Positions 1 through 12,529 of a DNA stretch of 64,000 nt are shown here, one piece after another. The number at the start of each line of letters is the position of its first letter. Positions within the stretch are counted from its first letter, which is position 1. Made by a program: the position numbers and the translations under genes. The notes below the pieces were generated by a model. That model saw nothing but the letters and a program-made list of their open reading frames with translations, made no database searches and was not told the DNA's origin. Source of the DNA: Panulirus ornatus (Eukaryota; Arthropoda; Malacostraca; Decapoda; Palinuridae); the NCBI RefSeq assembly GCF_036320965.1, contig NC_092241.1:22716517-22780516 (forward strand), read 5' to 3'.

Positions 1-654
1 ATCAGATGCACCAAATGTTGCCATCCGCTTTGTGAGTCAGTGTCAATAACGATCGTACCCGGACGATAATAGCTGTTGGTTCACATTTTGTCCACATCCT
101 CGCTGGATCATCTAGTGAGCCTACGTAACGTCTTCGGGTTGGGTAGACACATGGCAATATGATCTTACTCACGTAGATAAAAGGCAGATTGCGACCTGTT
201 GTCTTCTCCATCCCTCTTTGCCTTATGATTGTCAGGTGACGATGTGTTTGGGAGGATTCAATGCTTTTATATGTATAACTTTTATTGGTTTCTGCTTGAG
301 CGTTGGTCACCGCTGAATGTTCGTGAATTCCCTCCATCCTCTACTGAACTGGCCAGGGTTTAGTGCGAACCTGCGGTGCGCCAGCCCTGCGTTGATAAAT
401 TGGCAAATATCGAAAGATTATATTTCGAGATCATATCATTAGCCAAAAGTAGAACTAATTGTCTCTAAGACCACAACTTTATAATCATAGTAGGAAAATC
501 ATCGGGTAACTGAGGGAAAATATGCTTTTGTTATTGCCTGAGAAAGTGCAGCAGCATCGCTGGAGGCAGAAGCCGTTATCTGTCTAATTATCCAGGAGGG
601 GAGAGAGGCTCACACTAACCTGATCATTTCATACTGTCACAGTCTTCAGTGTGT
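1..654. other. unannotated unique sequence
   Basis: I see no recognisable gene, RNA or repeat here. A 111-codon minus-strand open frame at 2-337 runs into the window edge and shows no motif I recognise. Confidence 0.5.
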
Positions 655-826
655 TGTGTCATATGTCAGTGTACGAGATTATTGTGACAGTCTACATTGT
701 GTCATATGTCAGTGTACGAGATTATTGTGACAGTCTACATTGTGTCATATGTCAGTGTACGAGATTATTGTGACAGTCTACATTGTGTCATATGTCAGTG
801 TACGAGATTATTGTGACAGTCTACAT
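655..826. repeat. 43-bp tandem repeat, 4 copies
   Basis: Four consecutive copies of a 43-bp unit beginning TGTGTCATATGTCAGTG and ending GACAGTCTACAT. The copies look identical, implying recent expansion or homogenisation. A partial related stretch (CAGTCTTCAGTGTGT) lies just upstream. No coding sense is apparent. Confidence 0.95.
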
Positions 827-2893
827 TGTCTCACTACCACCTACCTTCCAGGGTGGGTCGGTGCCTGACACTCTGGGTGACATTTAACCAAGACTCTCAT
901 ACTTCTTTGGTCATTCAGTGAAGATATTATCCACCCGTCTCTAAGATTCTGGCAGACTAGTGAACACTTCCAGTGTGAACAACCTTTAAGCGTCCAGCTG
1001 ATGATAATCAGATATTGATCGTTACCACCACCAGCGTCTGGTATGTTGTGCAGTCCAGGATCAGTCGTGAGCGGTAGCGCAAAGGAGACAAAAGTCACGA
1101 AAGATTTCATACATTCCTTTGGTAACTGTTCGTGTGGCTGACATTCTACGTGTTTGTTTATCATTAAATACATTGTTATAGACTTTGTTTGCTGTACTTC
1201 ATGTGTGTAATGTATGATAATGACCTTCAGCGTTGACCTGCCTGTAGTACATTGCAAACATAATCGTGTACATTTTTTCTGAACTATCTATGTTGGATAC
1301 AGTTCTTAGTCTGTAGACCTAGTCTCCCATATATGCTGAATCGTTTCGGACGCCGCTGTATTTGGCAACTGATCTATGTTTAGAAGTCTCTCCCTGTTTC
1401 CCCGTGGCCTATATTGTGGCTCTCTGCCTCTCCTTCATCAGTATCTTGAACTAGTGACCCATGGCTTGTCTTGTGCCTCCTCTCAAGTGGTCTTCACAGT
1501 GTCGGGAGTGACACTGGTAAACGCTTTGCTTTGGCTTCCACTGTGGAATGAAGCTCATGACACAGGGATCGTCTACTGGCAATAATTCCGGTATTTAGTG
1601 GGTCCACTGCCTCGGCGAGTGTGTATCCCTGTGGGGAACACGCTTCACATATTGATGGCCATCCGTTCCTACTGACAGCTACACACTATATTATGGTACG
1701 TTACGTAAGGTTTAGGTCTAACAGATGTACAATGTATCTCACTCCCAACGCAGCGCAAGTATATTTAGACATGAAATCATACAGACTGTTAGATCCAAAG
1801 ATGTTGTAGAAAGTGCGAGGTACGTAAATTTGTATATATGTTTTATCAGTTGATCACTATGGTGGTCATCATGAGGTTAGTATTACAGTGAGCTGATGAA
1901 AAAAAAAATCATTTTCATGTTACAATATTTGGATGGTGTTATTTCCATCCACAAGTACTCCAAGTTGTCAGACATCATCTTGTTGCTGTGAATCAACCTA
2001 ACCTGAACACAATGCGTGACTCGTCTACTTCGTGTGGCGACGCCGTGTAACGAGATTAAACCTTTGTATGATGACCAAGACAACAACTGCGTTGATCGAG
2101 AATCGTTTTTCATGAACAACAATTATTGCTTAATTCGATGTCACTTCCTCATATAACGACCTCGTGGAAGAAGTTGGTGAGAGACGTGTTGTGTTGGAGG
2201 GAATGTGGGCAGTCGCTGAGGCCGTCGCAAGGCAGCGGTGGATGTGGTATACCTGATCAGTAAGCTCACTGTGGTTGACGTCACCACAACTTGTGCTGCC
2301 ATCTTATATCCCTCACACGTCTCAATATACTTTCCAGTGTGAGTGGATGAATAAGTTCATATGATGGTAGTAGCCCGCGTGGCCAGGGGCAGGATGTGAA
2401 CTGCTGACCGCTGCTGCTGTTCGATCATCCTTTCACTTCCCCAGTTAACTCTGCAGGCCTCCCAACCCAAGACCTGATGTCGATATTCCTTACGCGTATT
2501 ACAGTCAAATGTTCAGTCATCCATAGATACTTTTCGTCGTAGGTAGAGTCACTCTCCTCAAAAGAGAAAAAGCATTAGACACCATTGTCTGGGCTCACCA
2601 GGCCCACATCTTGCATGAAGCTCGCATATCATATTCGATAAAATCTATGCAAATGGGATTGGAATTACTTTCTATCGAAAAGAAATTAAAAATTGGCTCG
2701 GAGCCGAATCCTTTCACACTATGAGTTTGGCAATGAAATGTGTATCTATTTGCAATATTATATAATCTATTGATCAATTATAGAGTATATATTTCATAGT
2801 TGTGAGGCGAGTTAAGCTGTAACATTATTTCTTGTCGGAAATTCCGGTGTATCATTTCGTTGCTGGTAAAGTTACCGTCAAAGTTTTGGTAAG

Positions 2894-2896
<3 letters not shown>
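827..2896. other. unannotated unique sequence
   Basis: About 2 kb without recognisable features. The longest open frame (minus, 841-1257, 138 codons) has no recognisable domain and its composition looks non-coding. Exons of an unrecognised gene cannot be excluded by eye. Confidence 0.4.

Positions 2897-2992
<96 letters not shown>
2897..2992. repeat. (AG)n microsatellite
   Basis: About 48 AG dinucleotides with one interruption (GAAAG) near 2979. The minus-strand open frame crossing it is a poly-(Ser-Leu) artefact of the repeat. Confidence 0.97.
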
Positions 2993-5900
2993 TTGAGGAA
3001 AGAACAGCAGTCAGCACTATGGTTGGTGTGTTAAGCCATTCCTCTCCTGAAGCAACAATCTCCACACAATAATTCATTTTTCTCCTGTAGGGGCGACTCC
3101 ACAAGAGGTATATGTACAGAACTAAGTACAGCAGTAATAACAGTTGGAGACATGACAAAAACAAATTGAAGATAACCTGCACACTACACCGAAAGTACAA
3201 GAGAAGACAAATCACACAATTGCCAAAAATCTACTGTAAGAAATTTTATGAATATGAGAAAAAGTCATAGTTGTATGGTAACATGATATAAGTTGGACAC
3301 AATAAGGGAGGGACACAATAGAAAATTGTACTAAAATCAAATCATTAACTGAAGTAAAGCTTATCTGACAGCAGTGTGGACACTCAAGCTGAGTCTCAGG
3401 GTAGAGACGTTATAACCACACCACACTCGATGAACCATACTCATGTGGGACAGACACATTGTCACGGTGAAGACTCGTACTGTTTGCGCTGCTCAGATAT
3501 CTTTGTTCAGAGTCACTTAAGATAGTTAATGAGAATATAATTCTTCACGGAATGTGTTGGTAGAGTTAGGGTAAAGTGTTTCTGATATCATCAGTGTAGA
3601 AGTAGTGTGATGACGCAAGCAAGAGAGAGATAAAGAGCGAGGGAAGAAAGGGAGTGAAAAGAGAGAGACAATTGACACTGTCAATGGGACTTCAATCACT
3701 TTAACCAATCTGTTTACCCGATAATTATGCTAATGAGGTTGAGGTATATTAATGAGCTGGGATTGATCCTTCCATCGACCATTTCCCTCCCCTCACCCCC
3801 ATCTCCCTACTTCACCAACCCCCCTCCCACTCAGATCCATTTGCACCATCAACAGTCACAACCTGCATCATGTGTACAGAAGGGGTAATGTTCCATGTAC
3901 TCTTGCTTCAGGATCATCGTTGTCATCTGTCTTCTACAGAGCTCAGCTTTCACTTACGCATGTTTGGACCTCAGTAAAGAGTTATGACTCTGAACGTTTA
4001 TCATTTACTGTGTTCTTATAACAGTTCTTTGTACAAGAAGATGTTACTACGGTAATACTCCTGTAAACACGAAAGACATGACATGGATTTATCTGATTCA
4101 TTATAGTTTACACTTTACTTTCAGTCCAAAAATATCTGGTATAAAGGAGCTCAGTCAACAGTCCTGCACATAGAAGTGAACATTTCTGTTCTATATGAAC
4201 CGGACGACAACTAATGCACTTGAGACTGACAAGGTTCAGTATCATGAGATACCGACCCACCAACCAGAGGGGAAACTTACTCGTCATGATAAGAAAACGA
4301 GATACACAACTTCTGCCTGACTGCACGCGTCTGTGTAAGACTTGTCCATCCTGATGGGAACATGACAGCCCCACCTTCTGCCTCAGTCACCGCCTCACCT
4401 GACATGAACATTAGAACCACATCATCTTACTCCAGTAAGTGTAAGACTTACATCACTTACATCAATCTGACTCGCTGAACCTCAGTCAACTGGAAAACCT
4501 CTCTCTCCAAACTCCAGCTGCTCACCGTAGACCACAAGTCTCCTCCACTGCTGCAGCTGAAACACGAGTTATCTCAGAGATTACTACCCGTTATACAACG
4601 GTTATCGCCCACTTTGTGACCTTGCATCAATGAACGCATCAAATATTCTTTACAATTACGTATCATCTTGGTGAAACGAAAGATCTATAACAAACCTCAC
4701 TAACCCTCGTCACTTTTTCATAATAGTACAATGTTAACATTCATAATTCATCCATTATTACTGATGCAAGGCATAAGGAGATCTTTGTTCTACATACACG
4801 GTACAACCTTCAGTTATTAAAGGTAAAGTTATTCAGTAGTCAGCAATCTCATAAGACTTCAGGACAGCTGCTTGATGCTACTATACGTCATCAGAAAAAC
4901 GAGCATATGCGAGGAATCTTGAATACCTTAATGTCTGTGGCCTGAGAACGACCTGCGGTTTTGAGTTTCTGGTGCGATCTGTCGCTGATTATCTGAGCTC
5001 TGCGACAGATTACCACGCTTTTGCTCTTCGGCCGATCACTTACTTTCCCATGTTCCTCCTAAGCCAATCCTATCTCTGCCCTTGACTTTCTACGTAGATG
5101 TATACTACGGCGGGGATTAGCACAACTATTAACTAAGTAGTTTGAACAGTTAGTTCATTACAAGGATTACTATTTACGTTTGACATACTACGTTGTACTT
5201 CTGCTATGTATCATGTTGTCTACGCTTCACTTTTATCATGGTTGTGCTTATATACTAACCTGCAGACGCATGAGACAGTAGTTACATTATGACAATTCAG
5301 TTAACGCATTATATTATACCACAGGAAACAATGTACGATCAATGTGTTCGTTATTATTCGATCATACTTCATGATTAATGTACGATCACCCTACAGATAA
5401 AACATCTATTGTAAACTAGGAACGGAAGAAGCCTTAACATACTTATATTCTAGCTTAATAATTTTAATATAGGATAACATTGAATATGACAGTCTATACG
5501 ACCATGAGTATCCTCGATTGTTTTGTCTGTATCAGGACATATTGTTCACTCTACAGCTTCAGTTAATGTTTGTGTCCCTCTGCTTCACAGTCCTCAGATA
5601 TCTGTTCACTGCATCATTTTTTTTCTTTAGCTCTAGTCAACTGTTCCAGAAATTGCTCCTGCTTCCCTTCCCTGCCTACTGTGAATGATAGGCTCTGTGT
5701 TATAACCATTTCCTTTAATTAAATGGTTTCTAGGATATCCAGAAAATATATTTTTGGCATTCATTGCTTCTCAGTAATTGCCTCTTCTTTCATTTGGTTA
5801 TATTCCTTCTGAATGCCGTAATTGACTTTGTGTTCATGTTCTTTGCCTACATATTTCAAATTCCTAAATTCCTTTTTCATCTGATCTGTTTCTTGATACT

Positions 5901-6738
5901 TTCTATTAGTTTTTCTAGTCTAGTGATATCAGTTGACCAGTGCTGTACTTCTTTACCAAAGCGTCCTTATTTTGGAGTCTAACCACAACTGATTAACGAA
6001 TCCATTTCTGATTTTGAAGTCAAATTAGAAAAAGATAGAAAATGGATTTGTGTTTAGTTATGGGTTTAGCCTACCTGATCTAACTGTATAGTCCAGATTT
6101 CCTTACCTTGGTTTATGGTCCCCCATTTGTTTAGTTCATGTTGGTTGTTTGTTTTATTGATCCAGTAACAATCATTTAATTTTGCAACACTCCTCATTCG
6201 ATCTGAAATCTTTGGTCTTTTTACTCTAACTTGTGTAATCCTGCTTAATTTTCTACAGCGAAATACTAAAAGAGACGTTACTGGGAAGAATATTTGGTTT
6301 TTCTCTCGGCCCAAAACCTCTCTGTCGACAAAACAAAACAAAATCTATCGCATCAGCTAACAGAGCTGACAACCAGTAATAGATACTTTTCACTTTCATT
6401 AACAGTTGCGCTCTTCTTCACAATATTTTTCATAAACCCCCTCAGTCACTTTACGACAGGTACACAGGATTTCTTCTGGTTAGATCAATTCTGCCTTAAC
6501 CATCAGCAATGGTTTTAGTTCCCTGAACTCTACAAAACTCCTCACATTCGATGTGAAATCTCTGGTCTTCCCATCCCCGCTGCTACTATACTGCTCGGTC
6601 AGCAACACTGAACAGTTATATTTGAAAGGTGTTTCATTTGGAATCCCTTCTATAGACAGTTTTCTCCCCTCTTTTGTACACTCTGGCTTGCGGGGCTGCA
6701 GTCCTTCTGAGTCTTGGCCAGAAACGATGCTGCTCGTG
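2993..6738. other. unannotated, AT-rich unique sequence
   Basis: No recognisable gene. There is a GA-rich patch at 3600-3670. Around 6180-6230 and 6535-6570 two short related segments share the string ACTCCTC..ATTCGAT.TGAAATCT.TGGTCTT, so part of this stretch may be an old dispersed or duplicated element. Open frames are short and carry no motif I can name. Confidence 0.4.
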
Positions 6739-6859
<121 letters not shown>

Positions 6860-6924
6860 AGACACAAAGAATTAAGACCGATAAATAACACATTAAAGTT
6901 GGACATGACCAGAGGCCTCCTGTC

Positions 6925-7520
6925 ATATGTGTAAATGCTGAAAAATAATCAAGGATTCTCGTATGCAGAAAGACAGCCCCAGAGATTTGCATTTGCTACA
7001 AGATAGCCATGAGGTGTGCAACTGTTGAAATATAGCCAGAAGCTTGTGCAACTGATAAAAGATTACAAAGGTGTTGCGCAGCTGCTGAAAGATAGCCAGG
7101 GGGCTGTGCAACTATTGACAGATAGCCAGGGGCTGTGTAGCTGTTTAAAGATAGTCAGGGGTTTTGCAGTTTTTGAAAAATTGCCAAGGGAATGTGCAGC
7201 TGTTGAAGGATAGCTAGAGGATTCTGCGACTGTTAAAAGATAGCCGGGGGTTGTTCAGCTGTTGAAAGATAGCCGGGGGTTGTTCAGCTGTTAAAGATGC
7301 TCATTGGGTTACACAAGCGTTGAAAGATAGTGAGGAGATGTTCAGGTGTTGAAAGATAACCTGGGGGCTGCGCAGCTCTTGAAAGGTGACCAATGGTGAA
7401 AATTTTGAAAGATGACCAAGCCAGGATGCGGTTAAGAGATAACTTAATTGTGGTAATGTTGTTGATGGATCATTTGGCTGTGCCACAGGCGCTGTCAGAT
7501 TACACGCAGTGGTCCAGATG
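6925..7520. repeat. decayed ~30-bp minisatellite
   Basis: About 18-20 diverged copies of a roughly 30-bp unit whose core reads GCAGCTGTTGAAAGATAGCC followed by a G-rich stretch. The best-preserved copies lie at 7080-7280; both ends fade into unique sequence. Because the period is close to ten codons, short plus-strand frames show a repeated VQLLKDSQG-like pattern, which I treat as incidental. Exact borders need a tandem-repeat program. Confidence 0.8.
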
Positions 7521-7622
7521 TTGATCAATACCATTTGCAATGATGAAGTTGCTCAGAAGTGATCTGGCAATGGTGTACACGAAGGATAGCCACATAGTGG
7601 CGCTGAGAGGTATTCTGGTTGC

Positions 7623-7626
<4 letters not shown>

Positions 7627-7714
<88 letters not shown>

Positions 7715-7795
7715 GTCTAGCTATCTATCTATCTATCTATCTATCTATCTGTCTATCTCTATCTTTATATCTATCTATCGATCTGTCACTGACAT
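7627..7795. repeat. (CT)n followed by (CTAT)n microsatellite
   Basis: About 36 CT units grade into an imperfect CTAT/CTGT tetranucleotide tract. Adjacent dinucleotide and tetranucleotide tracts of this kind are typical of slippage-driven growth. Confidence 0.95.
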
Positions 7796-8029
7796 TCTCT
7801 CCATTCCAAAAATACATCATAAATTCCCACATAGCTCTTTAACATTCCTGGAGTTGAGAATTTTGTGACCTTTCCCTGCGTGCCCACCGGCCCTCCGAAT
7901 TACACCCAAATTTTGTCATTATACTTAAAAAAAAGAAAATGATAACATACGAAATTATCTCCCTTTTTCAATGTAGTTTCCTTCATATTTTCACGGACAA
8001 GTTTTTTTCTGTTTTCGATTCTCTGGACT

Positions 8030-8330
8030 GTATAATAGTAGCTCATACTTCCCATTTTGGACAATACAATAATATCTCTCTTTACCCACTTTCGACACTA
8101 TAATAGTAGCTCACTCCTGCCACTTTGGACACTATAATAGTAGCTCACTCTTGCCACTTTGGATACTATGATATTAGATTACTCAAGCCACTTTGGACAC
8201 TATAATAGTAACTCACTCCTGCCACTTTGGACACTCTAATAGAAGCTCACTCTTGTCACCTTGAACACTATAATTTTAGTTCACTCTTACAACTTTGGAC
8301 ACCACAATAGTCGCTTACTCCTGCCACAAA
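8030..8330. repeat. 34-bp minisatellite, left part
   Basis: About eight diverged copies of a 34-bp unit with the core ATAATAGTAGCTCACTC and CCACTTTGGACACT. The array stops at about 8328 and resumes at 10444, so it has been split by the segment between. It shows no coding character. Confidence 0.85.
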
Positions 8331-8886
8331 GGCCCTAATAAGCAAGGTAGATAAGGACAGTGCGAAGAACCAAAACACGGACGTGTTGTTTTGTACAGCC
8401 GCTAGGCGGCAGCACCGGCGCTTGTCACCAGGCCTGTGACGCGCGTCGTTTAAAATCAAAAGGAGGAGGTGTGTTGTAAGTAAACGCAAAAAAGAAACAC
8501 ACCCAGAAGTTGTATTTCATAGATTCCTGCAGAAGAAAGAAAGATAAGCATCTCATGGTGTTATATTCATTCCTAAACCATACCAGATAATGGTAGTCAA
8601 AGAAAATACAATGGTTGATAATGATGAAGTTGATTCGGCATCCGTTTACCTATACGTGCATTGTTATGCAGATCAGAAAATGAGTATGCCATATAAACAG
8701 ATGTCACCGAATTTTTTTTTAAGTGCTACAGAATAAATAAGATAAGCACAGCAGTCTTCACATTTATCTATCTGTTTCTGCATTGCAATATTGTCCTTAT
8801 TTAGAGGTGTCTGAAATGGAAGGAAATTTTAAATCAGCATGGAACAAACATCAAAGAAAAATCATTAGAGAATTTAAATCAACCAA

Positions 8887-9089
8887 ACTTAACCTAACCT
8901 AACCTAACATTACCTAACCTAACCTAACCTAACATTACCTAACCTAACCTAACCTAACCTAACATTACCTAACCTAACCTAACCTAACCTAACATTACCT
9001 AACCTAACCTAACCTAACCTAACATTACCTAACCTAACCTAACCTAACCTAACATTACCTAACCTAACCTAACCTAACTTAACCTAACC
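8887..9089 (-). repeat. interstitial TTAGG telomere-type array with 30-bp higher-order unit
   Basis: On the plus strand this is (AACCT)n, the complement of the arthropod telomere unit TTAGG. The variant AACATTACCT recurs at 8906, 8931, 8961, 8991, 9021 and 9051, giving one 25-bp and then four exact 30-bp intervals. The array is therefore a homogenised higher-order repeat, not a simple telomere run. It lies inside the 2.1-kb inverted-end insertion. Flanking unique sequence on both sides argues against a chromosome end. Confidence 0.93.
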
Positions 9090-9102
9090 ATGACTAATCT
9101 AA

Positions 9103-9784
9103 TTTTAAACAGGAGTAAAGTACCTGGCAGCTGTGGTATGTATGAATTTTTTCATACTATTTTCCAGTTTAATCAACATGCACTGCATCAAAGAATATTT
9201 AGTCTTATCCTACGATGATTTTACTCTTTATCACCTGCATGGATATTGCTCTCTCTGCTTCACTTTGCATGGCTTTACATTTTGTTTCTATGAGGAGCTT
9301 ATGTTTCTGATAACAGTATGTGATGAATTTGGATCTTGTTAATTTCTTTTTCATATTGTAAATGTGTAATTTAGTTTGCTAAATAGCATGCACCATGAGT
9401 TGTGGCATGTAATTCAGTTATATATGATACTTAGAGAATGATTTAGTGGTTTTGTGTCTGTGTGTGAGTTTGTCCAGGTTTTTGTTCTTTTTGCAATATA
9501 TTACAGTTTATACATTGATGATTTATTTTATTGTATTACACTAAAGTATTGGGTAAATCCATTGCAGTGCATGACTAATAAGGTCTTAAAGTGTTAAAGA
9601 AAGTACAGTACAATACATGAGTGATATTGAAGTCTTTGTAAGCAATTGACAACTTATGATAATAGTAATACAGTCTAAGACACTAATGAATTTTTCATTC
9701 TGAAATGTATGTACATTACAGATAAGAAAAATGCAAGTGTGGTAACGGATGTACTAAAGCTGAATATATACGTACAAACGATTA
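9103..9784. other. unannotated AT-rich interior of the insertion
   Basis: AT-rich sequence without recognisable genes between the TTAGG array and the SINE. A 69-codon plus frame at 9133-9342 is rich in Phe, Cys and Leu and has no recognisable domain. Confidence 0.4.
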
Positions 9785-9958
9785 TGATTATATATATATA
9801 TATATATATGTGTGTGTATGTGTGTGTGTGTATACGAATATAGTGCATATGTATGCGCACTTCCATATAACATACTAACCTTCAACAGCCAGGATCGAAC
9901 CCGGGATCCCTGCATAGCAGGCGTGAGTGCTCCTGCCAGGCTATGACCGCTCCTAATA
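9785..9958 (-). mobile_element. tRNA-derived SINE with (CA/TA) tail
   Basis: Read on the minus strand, the head contains an A-box-like TAGCCTGGCAGGAGC (9929-9943) and a B-box-like GGTTCGATCCTGGC (9889-9902), about 26 nt apart, matching the internal RNA polymerase III promoter of tRNA-derived SINEs. The body runs to lower coordinates and ends in an AC/AT-rich microsatellite (9787-9832), a usual SINE tail. It lacks a clean cloverleaf, so I call it a SINE and not a tRNA gene. It sits inside the 2.1-kb insertion. Confidence 0.7.
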
Positions 9959-10443
9959 GGGAAACGACTATTCGAGTACTATGTAATCGAATATCCTTCG
10001 TCTTACGTTGGTGATCAACGGGGCCTCCACTGGTCATTTCCCATAGGCTCACACAACCAGCATAAAGTACTGTTACATGAAGCATAGAATGTCTTCCTAC
10101 CTTTCCAGTAAGCTTTGTTCACAAACCAATTGGGAAAATGTAATTGTCTAAACATACACCTTATATGACTACATTCATCTACCAGGCCTATGGGATCATA
10201 TATTCGTAGTGTTCTTAGAAATATAGGCATAACTACAGACATCTTTACACAAGGATCATATACTGAGAAATAATGAATGTAACTCCCAGAGTTGGTGGGC
10301 TTCCCGAAAAAGTATATGAGATTTAGATACTCGCCAGTATCGTAAGTTACATTAGACTCTAACAGATGACGTTCATGTTAGACAGCACATCTTATGCTTA
10401 GGTCGGGGCCTTCGCCTTCCTATCTTGCTTATTAGGGTCTTTG

Positions 10444-10615
10444 CTTGCCACTTTTGACGCTATAATAGTAGCTCTCTCTTACCACTTTGGACACTACAAT
10501 CGGAGGTTACTCTTGCTACTTTGTATCCTACTATATTAGCTTACACTTCCCATTTTGGAAACTGGAGTAGTAGCTTACTCTTACCAAACTGAACACTACA
10601 ATAGTAGATCATACG
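10444..10615. repeat. 34-bp minisatellite, right part
   Basis: About five diverged copies of the same 34-bp unit seen at 8030-8330 (CCACTTTGGACACTAC, TAGTAGCT). The shared unit shows that the two blocks were once one array. Confidence 0.8.
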
Positions 10616-12529
10616 TACCATACCTAAGGCGGAACGAGTTGTTAATCAAGGGACATCATTTTCCGTCAACAAACCTTCCCTACACACTGTCCCAGGTTTT
10701 CACTAACCCTTCCCTACTAGAAGGCCGCGCCGACCATCACAACTGGATGGTCTACCAACATGGAGTGCACAACGTACGAAAAGTGCCGCTGGCAACCCTG
10801 ACACGATGAAGCATATCACATAAACCTCGCGAACCTCTACAACGACGATGTGATACATAACCTCATCACAGCAGGCAACACACTGGGTTATAACGACTCC
10901 TACACCATTAATCTAGATTTCATTTTTATGATATTTGCTTTATCATGAAGTAGCAGTACAAGTGTAAGGCTTGTGTTCAGTAATAATTCCAACATAGGAT
11001 CGTGCTCACCAGTGTCGGTGGCGTCTGGTTCCTTCTGTCTGACACTTGAATCTGGTGTGGACATTACTGCAGCTTTCTAATTGTTGTCATCCTCTACTTC
11101 TTCACAGAAAGTTATAATGAACACCACTGTGAAACTGGACGAGTTTTAGTTACAGTAAAGACAGGCTACACGCTGAGGAGTCGGCCTCAATACAGTGATG
11201 ATAGCGTCTCGAAGATGACTGTCAAGTTCTGGGTAAACCTTACAGCTGGCCTGTCCTTCCTCAATTTGTGGCCCAGGAGGAGGATATGAACACACGATGC
11301 TTGATTCTTGTTGTTTTTACCACTAATATTATTCAGGTTACAACAACTTTAATCTTATGACGTCGTTCACTTCACGGGTGTTGGACAGCACCATCAGACA
11401 ATGACTCCTTCAGTGAGAAAACTGATGTGGTTTACACTGGCCGTGAAGATCGAGCTCTGTTGTGCGCTGGTGACCAAAACATCGAACCGTGACTCGCTTG
11501 AGTCTGTCTTTGTGCTCAACGAAACCTGAGCCCCAGATTACCTGGGGCAAACTCTGTACCCTGAGGGTGAGAGTCCGCCATCTTACACCAAAACCTTACA
11601 AGCAAATCTCTCATGGAGAGAGGAGTACCATCAACCTTTAATGAATTTCTGAAAAGTCTGTAGTCAAGCTCTGACACACTGGGAAGACATCGCTGTAACT
11701 TGTTATCCATGGAATAAAAGATGTTCCCTTATCAGTGTTACCAATTGTTCTCGAGTGTTACAAAGATTCATTGGATCAACGAACGTTATAGATATCTTAA
11801 ACTTCCCTTTTCCCACTGTCACTTCCTACATTTCCAGTTCCATTAGGAATGTCTTTACTTAGTCAAAAAAATGTCGAGAAAAGTTGTTCTCGTCACCAGA
11901 GCTTATTAAGCTTACCGGAACCCGAATCAGTGGTTCTGTCCTGCTGCCGTTGGATACCAGATGTGGGTAGGCGTGGCACTGGTTTAAACCCCATCCTCTG
12001 GGGTGAGAAGATCGTGGTGTGAGGGGAAACTGAAGGAAGACAAGACTAGCTCACGTATAGTGAAGGTAAAATGTGAGGTGATGTTGGTGAGTGGGAAGAC
12101 CACAGTATGTACAATGTTAAGCTACCGTAGAACGAGCAGACTGACTGAGATACAACAACGGATGATTGTACGTGTTGTGTTGTGAAAGATGAGCGCTTAG
12201 GATGAGACTTACCGAGGTACATGCACTATAAGGAGTTCATAAGGCGGAAACAAAGGAATAAAAGGAATTCAAACAGCAATACACCACTGGGTCCCTTTAA
12301 GGTTGTTTATGATAGTAGAAGAGACATGAAAATCATAGTGTGGTAGGAGTAGAAATGTGTACACATCAAAAATAGAAAAACGTTACGATCTTTTCATATT
12401 GCTAAGAAGGCACATATAATGGACTTAGATTCGACAGCCCAACCTTTAAATCCAAAAATTTATGTCAAATTTTTCAACTGCTGTTGTGTACTGCTTACTT
12501 AAGTTTAGATCACCAAAATTGAAGTTTAA
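10616..12529. other. unannotated unique sequence
   Basis: No recognisable gene, RNA or repeat. Several short open frames (for example plus 10555-10809 and minus 11516-11710) have no motif. Confidence 0.4.

Larger units (their letters stand above)
8331..10443. mobile_element. putative 2.1-kb insertion with inverted ends
   Basis: The segment interrupts a 34-bp minisatellite. Its left end reads AAAGGCCCTAATAAGCAAG (8328-8346) and the reverse complement of its right end reads AAAGACCCTAATAAGCAAG (about 10425-10443): 18 of 19 bases match, and weaker similarity continues inward. Flanks CTGCCAC (left) and CTTGCCAC (right) could be a degenerate ~8-bp target duplication, but the host array is repetitive, so this is uncertain. 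No transposase frame is visible; it would be a non-autonomous or internally decayed DNA transposon. A weak hint of a THAP-like stretch (CVVSKRKKETHPEVVFHRF, plus strand, about 8470-8525) is not enough to assign a superfamily. Confidence 0.5.

Noticed and set aside
8465..8560. THAP-type zinc finger (CVVSKRKKETHPEVVFHRF)
   Set aside because: Only a short FHRF-like match; the Cys-His ligand pattern is incomplete and no start or downstream domain is visible. Kept only as a weak hint for the 2.1-kb insertion.
8887..9089. A true chromosome end
   Set aside because: Unique sequence continues on both sides, and the array has a 30-bp higher-order structure unlike terminal telomere repeats.
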